Positions 7,922-16,911 of a DNA stretch of 64,000 nucleotides are shown one piece after another. The translations under genes were made by a program, and so were the position numbers. Location of the stretch: assembly GCA_963801035.1 (NCBI GenBank), contig CAWDDF010000004.1:186001-250000 (forward strand). Direction: 5' to 3'. The notes beneath the pieces are model-generated. The model saw nothing but the letters and a program-made list of their open reading frames with translations. It made no database searches and had not been told where the DNA came from. Position 1 is the stretch's first letter. Each line of letters starts with the position of its first letter. This DNA is from JACCZX01 sp963801035. Lineage in GTDB: Bacteria > Pseudomonadota > Gammaproteobacteria > Burkholderiales > Burkholderiaceae_F.

Positions 7922-9589
7922 CCATGGGTACGAAAAGGTCGACTAGGTGGGGGTCAAACTGCAGTTCCCGCAGTCGAAGAATCTCGCTGATCGCTTCATC
8001 GCTTGTAAAAGCGCGGCGGTACGCCTTTTCATGGGTCAGTGCATCGTATGAGTCGCACAGACAAACAATTCGTGCCGCCAAAGGGATCGCCGAGCCGGAA
8101 ATCCCCTCCGGATAGCCATTTCCATCCCATCGTTCATGATGATGCCTGGCAATATCACTCGCGAGTTCGCTGTACGAAACCTTCGTTTTAGAAAGCAAAT
8201 CGGCGCCGGTTGCGGCATGCGTTTGCAGAATTTGTCGCTCGCCTTCAGACAAAGGTTGAGGCTTTTGCATCAATGAATCTGGAATGCCGACCTTGCCGAT
8301 GTCATGCAATCGAGCTGCTAGATCGATCGTTTCACATGCGTCATCCGATTGGCCGAGCGCCTTCGCCATTAGCGACGATAGCTTTGCCACGCGATAACAA
8401 TGTTCGCCTGTCGGGTCATCTCGCATCTCCGCCGTAAATGCAATCTGCTCCAGCAGATCGCCCTGCTTCGTGCCGGCTGTTTGCGCAGCAATCTTGTCGC
8501 TTAGTTCGGCTTCTTTGTCTGTCAACAAATGTTCGGGAAACTGTGCGCGGATTCAATCTGCTGCAAGTGCAATTCTTGATGCCGACAATGCTGTCGTGTT
8601 GGGCCTTGCGGATATGCAGTGTCAACTCTCGATGCAGCGCCAAAGCTCGCTCAGGCCGGCCCGCTTTCTCATGCGCCTGAACCAGCGCCAACAGCGTTTC
8701 TCGTAGTGATGGCTTAACGGCGCGCGCCTTTTCAAGAGCGGCCATTCCCCGCGAAAGCCCAACATCGCCCAGACCCGAGTACACCTCGACTAGCCCTTCG
8801 GAACACGCGGCTGAAATATCGGCGCGCACTGACTTTGCCCTGGGCGCCAACTCCCTCGCGATTTGCGCGCGTTCGGATGCTTCTGCAACGCGCCCCATAG
8901 CCAGCAAGAGTCGCGTGTACGTGCCTTCAGCAAAAACACGGTTGAGCATTTCAGCAGGGGTGTCCGGTGCATGCTTTAGGCAATAGCGTCGCGAATAGCT
9001 GTCAAGCCCTGCTTCATACTCTTGCATGTGCAGGCAACACAGCGCAACGTTTGCAAGCGCGACTGACCTTAAGCGGCCGCAGTTGCCGCCAGAACCTGTC
9101 GCTCAAGCGTGTCGCTCGCTCAGCTGCAGTCTCGGGCGTCCGCGTAAAGCGCAGCTTCATAGAAAGCGGCCCCCAGATTATTCCAAACAGCAACTTTGCC
9201 AATCGGATCGTCCGCATCTCCTCAGCGATTTCTAGCGCTTCCGAGAGGGCGGTGAGTGCATCACCTGGATTGTTCGTGGAAACAGGATTACTGCTTGCAC
9301 CGTGAAGGCTTTCCTCAGTAGCGCTCGTTCATTGACATCGCGCGCCAACATCACTGCAAGTGCTGCCGGTTCGACGCCGCTCAAATGTGCTTTGACCCTG
9401 ATGATAGAACTGCGACGCGATGTCAATAAGGCAGTTGACGCGGCGCTATCGGATCGACCGTGAAAGGAATGAACGCAGGCGCTTAAGTGCGTCACTTAGG
9501 AAAGCAATCGTTTCGGCGCACGGCGAGGCTAGATTCGCCTTGATTTCGCGCTCTAGGACTGCTAGATCTTCTTGAGCGTGCTCAGACAT
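7724..9589 (-). pseudogene. Decayed TPR-HD-GYP phosphodiesterase gene (many frameshifts)
   Basis: Fragments in successive minus frames add up to one TPR plus HD-GYP protein like the one at 62967. From the ATG at 9589: MSEHAQEDLAVLEREIKA, an in-frame TAG, CLIDIASQFYHQGQ, then LARDVNERALLRKAFTVQA, NPGDALTALSEALEIAEEM, GKVAVWNNLGAAFYEAALYA, then a long open TPR piece (about 9027-8560) and the HD-GYP piece (8528-7884) with HDIGKVGIP and HHERWDGNGYP. The last 50 residues continue in yet another frame to a stop at 7724-7726 (IRRTLPKPR). I count about seven frame changes and one nonsense codon, far more than isolated sequencing errors would give. The isolated HD-GYP piece keeps its metal-ligand motifs but lacks the sensory part. 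Confidence 0.85.
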
Positions 9590-9773
9590 CCTGGCTAGGA
9601 GGAAAGTTGGATCGAGGGATTGTGATCGCCCGCACGCGCTGTGGCTATAGGGTGAAGACGAACCAAAAGCGGGCTATTTCCCACGCCTTCTCACTGCATC
9701 GAAGATGCGTTCGCGTCGGGCTATAAGAACTCGGCTCCAGTCCAAACAAGTCAGCCACTCGTAGAGGAATCAA

Positions 9774-9930
9774 ATGAACAAGATCGAACTTGCCGCCGCC
9801 GAGGAAATCGTTGTTGACTCCATCGAGAGGCCCACTTGAATTATCACTGTCCGAACTTGACATGGTCGGCGGCGGCGCATTCGGCGTCCTGCTGATAGTA
9901 GGCATCGAGTACACATTAAGCGTCAACTAA
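9774..9930 (+). pseudogene. Double-glycine leader peptide precursor, apparently frameshifted
   Basis: An ATG at 9774, with AGAGGA about 6 nt upstream, opens MNKIELAAAEEIVVDSIERP and stops at TGA 9837-9839. In the +1 frame the sequence continues LELSLSELDMVGGG and then GAFGVLLIVGIEYTLSVN to a TAA at 9928-9930. ELSLSELDMVGG is a classic double-glycine leader motif (L-S-x-x-E-L-x-x-V-x-G-G) cleaved by C39 peptidases, so the ancestral product is about 50 aa with an 18-residue hydrophobic core. One base near 9830 breaks the frame, through decay or sequence error. It faces the C39 exporter gene, whose stop lies 72 nt away, and is followed by a terminator. Its function as a bacteriocin or signal is unknown. 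Confidence 0.6.
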
Positions 9931-9962
9931 TAACCCAGAGATTTTTTGCTCTACGAGCTTAG

Positions 9963-9998
9963 CCGGACGGCCCCGACGAGGGCTGTCCGGTTATTTTT
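9963..9998 (+). terminator. Intrinsic terminator after the double-glycine peptide gene
   Basis: Stem CCGGAC-G-GCCC with loop CGACGA and return arm GGGC-T-GTCCGG, followed by TTATTTTTG. This is a strong GC-rich hairpin with a T run in the plus direction, 33 nt after the peptide stop. On the other strand it lies just after the stop of the ABC exporter gene and is followed further on by an A/T-rich stretch, so it could serve both convergent genes. Confidence 0.75.
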
Positions 9999-10001
9999 GC
10001 C

Positions 10002-12095
10002 CTAGGCCGCAAGCTGGTTCGCACGGTGTCGCGCCACTTCACCCAGCCGAACAATCCGATCCACTGCCCCGACTGTCTCGGGCCGGTGGCTGACGATCAC
10101 CAGCCCAATCCCCGTCTTCCGCAGCCCATCGGTAATCGCCCGCTCCTTCGCCAGATCGAGCTGATCGAACGTTTCGTCGAGGAAAAGTATTTGCGGCCGA
10201 CGGTACAGAGCGCGAGCCAATAGCACTCGGCTTCGTTGCCCGCCCGACAGCGCCATTCCCAGGCTGCCGACGATCGTGTTGAACTGCATCGGCATGGCGT
10301 CGATTTCCTGATCGACCATCGCCAGCCGGGCGCAGTCCTGGACCCGTTGCGGGTCGTGCTGCGGGTCAAAGAAGCTGATGTTGTCTTCGATCGTGCCAAC
10401 GAACAGATGGTCGTCCTGCATTACGACGCCAATTCGGCTTCGGTAAGCGGCTTTATCCCAGTCGCGAACGTCGCGGCCGGCGGCTGTTAGCGAACCTTCG
10501 GTCCGGTCGAACAACCCCGCCAACACCTTGACCAAGGTAGTTTTTCCGGCGCCACTTGGCCCGACGATCGCTACCATTTCGCCCGGCTTGGCGGCAAAGT
10601 CAACGCCGCGGAACACGAAACCCTCGATGCCGTAGGCGAACCCAATGTCGCGCCCCTGCAACACGAACGGTGCGGAGGGTGCGTCGGCCCGCGCGACTGC
10701 AGGCAACTCGGACGGGCTTCCTTCGGGTTCGGCGAGCGCGATGTCGGCAACACGATCGGCATGCAGATCGAGCATCCGGAACTCGATCGTCTTATCGACC
10801 AGGTTGTTGACTCGCGTGATGAACAAGAGCTTGAACAGCAGGAAGGCGAACAGCATTCCGACCGATAACTGGTTCTCGAGCACTGCGTAGGCGCCGAGCC
10901 AGATCACCAGCACGTTCTCGATGCCGAACACCAGCACGTTGCCCGCACGCTGCAGCAGTGCCAGGTTCTGCACTCGCACATCGGCATTGGTTTGATCGAC
11001 GATGTGATTCAAGTAAGCGGACCGGCGCTCTGACTCCCGCAGGTTGAGCTTGATTGCCATCATTCCGCGCAGTGTTTCGATGAAGTGAGTGGCCGCTTTC
11101 GCCTCATGCACGATGCGCTCGTCAGTAGCTCGCCGCTGCGGCGCATACATCGTCCAGCGCAGCAAGCCGTAGCAAACGGCCGCGATCACCACAATCAGGG
11201 TCAGCGTGGGGCTGTACCAGAGCATCACGGCAAGCGTGACCAGCACCATCACACCGTCCATTACCGTTTCGAGAAAGGTCAGCGTCAGCGTGCGCTGGAT
11301 CGCATCGACCGACCTGAAGCGGGACACGATGTCGCCGATGTGGCGCTTCTCGAACCACGCGAGCGGCAAACGCAGCAGGCGGGCGAACAGCGTGTCGAGC
11401 AACTGCAGGTTCAGCCGCGTGCTGATGTACACGCCGAGCCAGGCACGCAGCCCGGTGACGACGGCAATCGTCACTGCCAGCAGAACGAATCCGATGCCGA
11501 GTACTGCCAGTAAATCGCGGTCACGCCCTACGACGACGCGGTCGACGACCAATTGCAGAAAGAAAGGCGTCGCGATAGCCAGCACTTCGAGCACCAGTGA
11601 TAGCAGCAGCACCTGCGTGATCGCGCCTTTCAACCCGGTGGCCGTCCGCACCAATTGCCACGCACTGATCTGTTCGCGCTCGTCGCGCTTCTTGAATCCC
11701 GCCGCCGGCGTCATTTCCATCGCGACGCCGGTGTAGTGGTCGGACGCTTCGGCGAGTTTCAGCACACGGCGCCCGCGCGCAGGATCGTTGACCGTGATCG
11801 TGTCGCCGTTCACGTGAGTCAACACGACAAAGTGGTTCATGTCCCAATGCAGGATCGCCGGAAGCTTCAGCTGCGACAGCGATTCGAGCGCAACCTTGAC
11901 ACCGCGCGCCGCCATTCCCATGACTTCGGCGATTGAGCTGATGTGCTTCAGCGTCACGCCCTTCATCGAAGGCGCGAGCCGCATTCGCATGCCGCCCAGA
12001 TCGGTGCGGAAGCCGTGATAGCTCGCGATCATTGCGACGCAAGCGATGCCGCACTCAGGCGCCTCGCTTTGCAGAATCATCGGCACGCGCCGCAT
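10002..12095 (-). CDS. Peptidase-C39 ABC exporter (bacteriocin/colicin V type)
   Basis: 697 aa from the ATG at 12095 (the frame is open further upstream, but that part lies inside the adaptor gene). Order: N-terminal C39 cysteine protease with Q9, catalytic C15 (EAPECGIAC), H88 (MNHFVVL) and D104 (NDPARG); a six-helix exporter domain at about residues 150-440; a C-terminal ATPase with Walker A GPSGAGKTTL (about 510), signature LSGGQRSR (about 617) and Walker B ILFLDE (about 637). Such proteins cut double-glycine leaders and export the core peptide through the inner membrane, with HlyD and a TolC channel. The adaptor gene lies immediately upstream (16-bp gap). No TolC gene is in the window. 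The nearest substrate candidate is the peptide gene at 9774. Confidence 0.95.
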   Translation of the reverse strand: MRRVPMILQSEAPECGIACVAMIASYHGFRTDLGGMRMRLAPSMKGVTLKHISSIAEVMGMAARGVKVALESLSQLKLPAILHWDMNHFVVLTHVNGDTITVNDPARGRRVLKLAEASDHYTGVAMEMTPAAGFKKRDEREQISAWQLVRTATGLKGAITQVLLLSLVLEVLAIATPFFLQLVVDRVVVGRDRDLLAVLGIGFVLLAVTIAVVTGLRAWLGVYISTRLNLQLLDTLFARLLRLPLAWFEKRHIGDIVSRFRSVDAIQRTLTLTFLETVMDGVMVLVTLAVMLWYSPTLTLIVVIAAVCYGLLRWTMYAPQRRATDERIVHEAKAATHFIETLRGMMAIKLNLRESERRSAYLNHIVDQTNADVRVQNLALLQRAGNVLVFGIENVLVIWLGAYAVLENQLSVGMLFAFLLFKLLFITRVNNLVDKTIEFRMLDLHADRVADIALAEPEGSPSELPAVARADAPSAPFVLQGRDIGFAYGIEGFVFRGVDFAAKPGEMVAIVGPSGAGKTTLVKVLAGLFDRTEGSLTAAGRDVRDWDKAAYRSRIGVVMQDDHLFVGTIEDNISFFDPQHDPQRVQDCARLAMVDQEIDAMPMQFNTIVGSLGMALSGGQRSRVLLARALYRRPQILFLDETFDQLDLAKERAITDGLRKTGIGLVIVSHRPETVGAVDRIVRLGEVARHRANQLAA

Positions 12096-12111
12096 TACCG
12101 AAGCGCCCGCA

Positions 12112-13362
12112 TCAGCCCAGCCTTTCCTTGAGCGCCAGTACCGGCTCGAAGACCCACTCCCACACCTTGCGCTTTTCCTGCAGGATGTCGGCGTTGACCG
12201 ACATGCCAGGTCGCAGCGGCAGCGTCTGCGTACCGGACGCGACAGTTTGCGCATCCAGTCTCACATCGACGCGATACACCGGCTCGCGTACCGTCATCGG
12301 ACCAACTCTTTCGCCGGGCGACCACACGGTGCTGCTGACGCGCTCGACCGTACCGCGATATTGCCCGAAGCGCTGAAAAGGAAATGCGTCGTATCGAAGG
12401 ACCACCGCCTGGCCCGGCTGCACGAATCCGATCGCGCGTGTCGGCACCAGTAGCTGCGCATGCAGTCCGCCGCCTTTGGGCACGACCATCGCCAGCGGCG
12501 CTTCATCGGCAACCGCTTCGCCGCTGTTGGCGGCGATGTTCGTGAAGACGCCCGAGATCGGCGCACGGATGACGTTCTCTCGCTTGGCGGCCTCCTGCAC
12601 ACTGCCCTGTTGCAGCTCGCTCATCTGACGCTTGACCTGATCGATCTGCGAACCGACCTTGGTTTCTATCAACGGCAGTTCCGAGCGAGTTGACGACAGT
12701 TCGCGCTCGACGCTCGCGCGCTGGCGCTTCAGACCTTCGAGTTTCACCTGCTGGTCGAGCACGTTGTTGCGAAATTCGATCAGCTTGCTCTCGGAATAGA
12801 ACTTGTCCTTGTAGAGATCTTCGGCGCGCTGGTATTCGTTGCGAGACGACGCCAGCCGTGTTTGCTGCGCCCTGATCTCGAACTCGAACTGCGCAAGCTC
12901 GCGCTGCAGGTCGTCCATCTTGCGGCGCAGGATTTCGGCCTGTTGCCGGCCGAGCAATCGAACCTGTAGCTGCTCGCGCTCGAGGCCGCTGATGCGGTCA
13001 CCGATTTCACGTTGCACGAGCTCGCCCGAAGTGACGCCGGCGGCCGTTACGCGCTCGAATGACAGTCGGATCAACGGCTGCCCGGCCACCACATCGTCGC
13101 CTTCCTTTGCGAGAAACTCAGCGATCGTGCCGGCCTGCGGTGCGAGCAGGCGTGCGGCGCCGGAATCGAGTGCGAGAAATCCATCGACGCGCTCTCGTCG
13201 CGCGTATTCGCCCCAAATAGAGAATGCAACCAGCGCGGAAGCAAACGCGACTGCGAGCAACGTATATCCCCACATCGGAACCGTGCGCGCAAGGGATACT
13301 TCGCCCAGCAACTTCTCACGCTGCGCGTCGATCGCCTGCTGCCGGAAGAGCTTGGTCGCCAT
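12112..13362 (-). CDS. HlyD-family periplasmic adaptor of the C39 exporter
   Basis: 416 aa. A short cytoplasmic N-terminus is followed by one membrane segment (about residues 30-50), a lipoyl/barrel-sandwich half (AGTIAEFLAKEGDDVVAGQP, about 95-115), a long alpha-helical coiled-coil hairpin (about 130-270) and the second half-lipoyl and beta-barrel parts (IRAPISGVF, about 280). This is the CvaA/HlyD adaptor plan that links an inner-membrane ABC exporter to TolC. It lies directly upstream of the exporter gene and is surely co-transcribed with it. The ATG at 13362 gives MATKLFRQQAIDAQREKLLG, a natural start for this family. Confidence 0.93.
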   Translation of the reverse strand: MATKLFRQQAIDAQREKLLGEVSLARTVPMWGYTLLAVAFASALVAFSIWGEYARRERVDGFLALDSGAARLLAPQAGTIAEFLAKEGDDVVAGQPLIRLSFERVTAAGVTSGELVQREIGDRISGLEREQLQVRLLGRQQAEILRRKMDDLQRELAQFEFEIRAQQTRLASSRNEYQRAEDLYKDKFYSESKLIEFRNNVLDQQVKLEGLKRQRASVERELSSTRSELPLIETKVGSQIDQVKRQMSELQQGSVQEAAKRENVIRAPISGVFTNIAANSGEAVADEAPLAMVVPKGGGLHAQLLVPTRAIGFVQPGQAVVLRYDAFPFQRFGQYRGTVERVSSTVWSPGERVGPMTVREPVYRVDVRLDAQTVASGTQTLPLRPGMSVNADILQEKRKVWEWVFEPVLALKERLG

Positions 13363-13444
13363 TGCGACCGGGATTATGGAGGCGTAGTCAGCTAGTGCAA
13401 ACTACTCCGAACAGGCAGCCGTCGCGTACTTCCGCGTCAGGTAC

Positions 13445-14047
13445 CTACCGCGGGAAATACATCTTGCTCTTGTCGAGCTCGAAGCTCCACGGCAACTTGG
13501 CATTCTTCCAGCCGTTGACGGTGCGGCGTCCGTTGTCGGACAACTCGCCTTCGAAGCCGTACACGACGGTGTAAACGCGCGTGTAGCCCGAGTCCGCCAG
13601 CAGGTTCGCCGCACGCGAGCTGCGTTCGCCGGCACGGCAGATCAGCACGACCGGATCGCTCTTGGACAAGCCTTTCGCTTGCAGCCGACGTCCAACCTCA
13701 GGAACGAAGTCGCTGAACGGTTCGAGCTTGTAAAAACCGCGCGTCTCATCCCAGTCGGTCATGAATTCCTGGAACTCGACGTACGGAACGAGCGCATCGA
13801 CCGGAGTTGCCATGCCTAGAAACTGTGCTTCGGCTCGCGTGCGCACATCAATGAAAAGGACCTTTCCCTTCTGCGCGCGCACGAATTGATGCGCCTGAAC
13901 CGGCAACAGATACAAACCCTGCTGCGTGCGCATTTCCTCCGGGACGCGCGCAGGATCCAGCTTCTGCGCGGCGGCACCGAAGGAGAGCGATGCCAGCAGC
14001 GCGAAGACTGCACAGGAGGCGAGAGAGCTAATGGCTTTCATGTTCAT
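13445..14047 (-). CDS. Exported rhodanese-like domain protein
   Basis: 200 aa. The N-terminus is a signal peptide (MNMKAISSLASCAVFALLASLSFGAAAQ would be cut after about residue 27). The rest is a single rhodanese domain with FIDVRTRAEAQFLG and an active-site loop CRAGERSSRAA carrying the catalytic Cys, ending near residue 200. It probably handles sulfane sulfur or acts as a thiol-redox/binding domain in the periplasm. It is 82 bp downstream of nothing on its strand and precedes the adaptor gene on the same strand, but the 82-bp gap makes co-transcription only possible. It is divergent from the DMT permease gene. Confidence 0.88.
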   Translation of the reverse strand: MNMKAISSLASCAVFALLASLSFGAAAQKLDPARVPEEMRTQQGLYLLPVQAHQFVRAQKGKVLFIDVRTRAEAQFLGMATPVDALVPYVEFQEFMTDWDETRGFYKLEPFSDFVPEVGRRLQAKGLSKSDPVVLICRAGERSSRAANLLADSGYTRVYTVVYGFEGELSDNGRRTVNGWKNAKLPWSFELDKSKMYFPR

Positions 14048-14154
14048 CTACAAAGAGCGGCAATCATCATAAGCACGCTGCGGCGGCGGAGCTAAGGTCA
14101 TCGGTATATGCATATTCGAGCCCGTGCGATGCGTCGGGTATCGTCGCCTCGCCA

Positions 14155-15078
14155 ATGAACACCACCGCACGATCATCGAAATCGTTCTCGTACTTGCTGC
14201 TGACGGCGTCGATGGCACTGGTCGGCACGTACGTCGCGCTGTCGAAGCCGCTCGTTGCGGTCATCCCGGTGTTCGCCTTGGCATTTTTGCGGTTTGCAAT
14301 TGCCTCCGTGGCGATGCTGCCGTGGACGTTTCGCGCGCACGGCGAACTGCCATTGACGCGTACCGAAAAGCGCCTTTTCTTTTTGCTTTCCTTCTTTGGC
14401 AATTTCCTGTTTTCGATTTGTATGTTGAGCGGCATCGCGCTGACGACCGCAACTGCCGCGGGGGTCACTCTCGCGACGCTGCCAGCGGTCGTGGCGCTTC
14501 TTTCGCGCTGGTTCCTGCACGAAACGTTGACGCCGCGCGTGTGGCTCGCGATCGCGCTCGCTGTTGCCGGCATCGTGTTGTTGCAGCTCGCAAGAGCTGC
14601 TGAATCGAATGTCGAGCCTGGCTCATCGCTGACGATGCTGCTCGGTAATTTGCTGCTGTTTGGAGCCGTGGTATGCGAAGCGATTTACGTGATCATTTCG
14701 AAGCGGCTATCGGCAACCCGTTCACCGCTGCGCGTTTCAGCGTTGATCAACCTGCTCGGATTGCTGTTGATCGCTCCATTGGGCTTATGGCAGCTCGCAT
14801 CGTTTGATGCCGGTCAGTTGACCGCCAGCCTGTGGGTGTTGCTGGTTTTCTATTCGTTGGCGGCGAGCTTGTTTGCCGTCTGGATGTGGGTGGCAGGTCT
14901 CAAAAACGTCGACGCGAGTCACGCCGGCGTGTTCACCGTGGCGTTACCGATCGCGGCCACGCTGGTCGGCATATTCTTTCTTGGCGAAACATTCAATTGG
15001 ATGCAGGCTGCGGCGCTGGCGTGTGCAGCTGCGGGCATTTTTCTCATCAGTTCAGCGCGGCACTCCGCCGCGCATTGA
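14155..15078 (+). CDS. DMT-superfamily permease (EamA family)
   Basis: 307 aa, about ten hydrophobic segments in two EamA repeats, roughly residues 10-145 and 160-300. Typical family elements include FALAFLRFAIASV in the first repeat and HAGVFTVALPIAATLVGIFF in the second. It is an inner-membrane metabolite exporter or importer; the substrate cannot be read from sequence. The Uup gene begins 9 nt after its stop, so the two may be one transcript. The ATG at 14155 gives MNTTARSSKSFSYLLLTASM. Confidence 0.9.
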   Translation: MNTTARSSKSFSYLLLTASMALVGTYVALSKPLVAVIPVFALAFLRFAIASVAMLPWTFRAHGELPLTRTEKRLFFLLSFFGNFLFSICMLSGIALTTATAAGVTLATLPAVVALLSRWFLHETLTPRVWLAIALAVAGIVLLQLARAAESNVEPGSSLTMLLGNLLLFGAVVCEAIYVIISKRLSATRSPLRVSALINLLGLLLIAPLGLWQLASFDAGQLTASLWVLLVFYSLAASLFAVWMWVAGLKNVDASHAGVFTVALPIAATLVGIFFLGETFNWMQAAALACAAAGIFLISSARHSAAH

Positions 15079-15087
15079 CGGATCACG

Positions 15088-16911
15088 ATGTCCTTGCTGA
15101 CGATTCTCGATGCCGAACTCGCGTTCGGATTGCATCCGCTGCTCGATCGTGCATCGCTGACGGTGAATGCCGGCGATCGCATCGGACTGATCGGGCGTAA
15201 CGGGACCGGCAAAAGCTCTCTGTTGAATGCGATTGCAGGAACGATCGACCTTGACAACGGCGAGATCAAGAAAGGCGACGGGTTGTCGCTCGCAATGGTT
15301 GAACAGGAGCCTGTTTTGCCGTCCGCGCCGACGTTGCGTGCGAGCCTCGCATTACGTGGCGGGCTGGATGCGCATGATGCACACGTATTGGTGCATGACG
15401 ATCGCGAGCGCTGGCGCATTGAGGCGCGGCTGATCGAGTACATGCACCGGCTTGGGCTCGATGAAGCAGCCGATCCGGCAGGACTTTCGGGCGGCGAGCG
15501 CAAGCGCGGCGCCCTTGCGCTGGCCTTTGCGCTCGCTCCTGACTTGATGCTGCTCGACGAACCGACCAATCATCTCGACATCGACGGCATTACGCTGCTC
15601 GAGCAGTTGCTGGCGAAGCAAACGATGATCGTCATTACGCACGACCGGGCATTTCTCGATCGAGTGACAACCCGCATCGTCGAGCTAGATCGCGGCTTGT
15701 TGCGGTCGTACCCAGGTAACTACAGCGCGTGGGAGGCGCGGCGAGCCGTCGAGCTTGCCGCCGAGCAGACAGCGGCTCGCAAGTTCGACAAGTTTTGGCA
15801 GCAGGAAGAGGCTTGGATTCGACGCGGGATTGAAGCCAGACGCACACGCAACGCAGGGCGCGTCGAACGGCTCGAGCAGCTGCGGCGCGCCCGTGCGGCG
15901 CGGCGCGACAACATTGGCCGCGTGAAGCTCGCGGTCGACAGCGGCGAGCGCTCAGGCAAGCTGGTGACCGAGCTGACCGACGTGACCAAGCAGTTCGGAT
16001 CGACGCTGATCGCGGACAAGCTTTCAATCCGAATTCTGCGCGGCGATCGCATCGGATTGATCGGCCCCAACGGTGCTGGCAAAACGACCTTGCTGCGGCT
16101 GATGCTCGGCACGTTGCCTCCCGACCACGGCACGGTGCGTATCGGTACAAAAGTGAGCCCGGCTTACTTCGATCAGATGCGCGCGACACTCGATCCCGAC
16201 AAAACTTTGATCGAGACGATCAGTCCCGGATCTGACTGGATCGAAATTGGCGGCGAGCGCAAGCACGTGATGACCTACCTCGGCGACTTTTTATTTCCAC
16301 CACAACGCGCCGAAGCGCCGATCAAGACCTTGTCCGGTGGTGAGCGCAATCGATTACTGCTTGCACGCTTGTTCGCACAACCGGCCAACCTGCTCGTGCT
16401 CGACGAGCCGACTAACGACCTCGATATCGAGTCGCTGGAGCTGCTGGAATCCACACTGCAGCAGTACGACGGCACGTTGCTGCTGGTCAGTCACGACCGC
16501 GCCTTTCTCGATAACGTAGTGACGCAAACGCTGGTCGCCGAGGGCGACGGAGTGTGGCGCGAATACGTCGGAGGCTATTCAGACTGGCTACTGCAGCGGC
16601 CGGCTCGCGACCGCGCAGAAACCTCGGAGAAGTCAGCCACGCTGACCAAGTCAGCGACAACTCGTGCGCCGCGCGTCAAACTTTCGTACAAGGAGCAACG
16701 CGCGCTCGACACGCTGCCCGCGGAAATCGAAGCGCTCGAAAACGAGCAACGAGTCATCAGCGCGCGTATGAGCCAGCCGGACTACCACCGCGAACATGGA
16801 GGCCAAGTCAAATCCGACCGGCTTCGCATCGAAGAGATCGAGCATCAGATCGCGGCCAAGTTCGAGCAGTGGTCGTCGCTTGAAGCGCGTTCGCGAGCCG
16901 ATCTCCTATAG
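15088..16911 (+). CDS. uup: ABC-F ATPase, Uup type
   Basis: 607 aa soluble protein with two ATPase domains and no membrane segments. The first has Walker A GRNGTGKSS (about residue 36), signature LSGGERKRGAL and Walker B MLLDEPTNHLD. The second has GPNGAGKTTL (about 328), LSGGERNRLLLA and VLDEPTNDLD. A C-terminal coiled coil (about 540-600, KEQRALDTLPAEIEALENEQ) is the DNA/ribosome-binding arm typical of Uup. Members act on ribosomes or branched DNA intermediates. The stop codon shares a base with the GTG start of the next gene. Confidence 0.94.
   Translation: MSLLTILDAELAFGLHPLLDRASLTVNAGDRIGLIGRNGTGKSSLLNAIAGTIDLDNGEIKKGDGLSLAMVEQEPVLPSAPTLRASLALRGGLDAHDAHVLVHDDRERWRIEARLIEYMHRLGLDEAADPAGLSGGERKRGALALAFALAPDLMLLDEPTNHLDIDGITLLEQLLAKQTMIVITHDRAFLDRVTTRIVELDRGLLRSYPGNYSAWEARRAVELAAEQTAARKFDKFWQQEEAWIRRGIEARRTRNAGRVERLEQLRRARAARRDNIGRVKLAVDSGERSGKLVTELTDVTKQFGSTLIADKLSIRILRGDRIGLIGPNGAGKTTLLRLMLGTLPPDHGTVRIGTKVSPAYFDQMRATLDPDKTLIETISPGSDWIEIGGERKHVMTYLGDFLFPPQRAEAPIKTLSGGERNRLLLARLFAQPANLLVLDEPTNDLDIESLELLESTLQQYDGTLLLVSHDRAFLDNVVTQTLVAEGDGVWREYVGGYSDWLLQRPARDRAETSEKSATLTKSATTRAPRVKLSYKEQRALDTLPAEIEALENEQRVISARMSQPDYHREHGGQVKSDRLRIEEIEHQIAAKFEQWSSLEARSRADLL

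Noticed and set aside
9607..9726. 39-aa plus frame starting with TTG 4 nt after a perfect AGGAGG
   Set aside because: The spacing is short, the start is TTG, and the product is basic without a family; kept only as a remote possibility beside the peptide gene.
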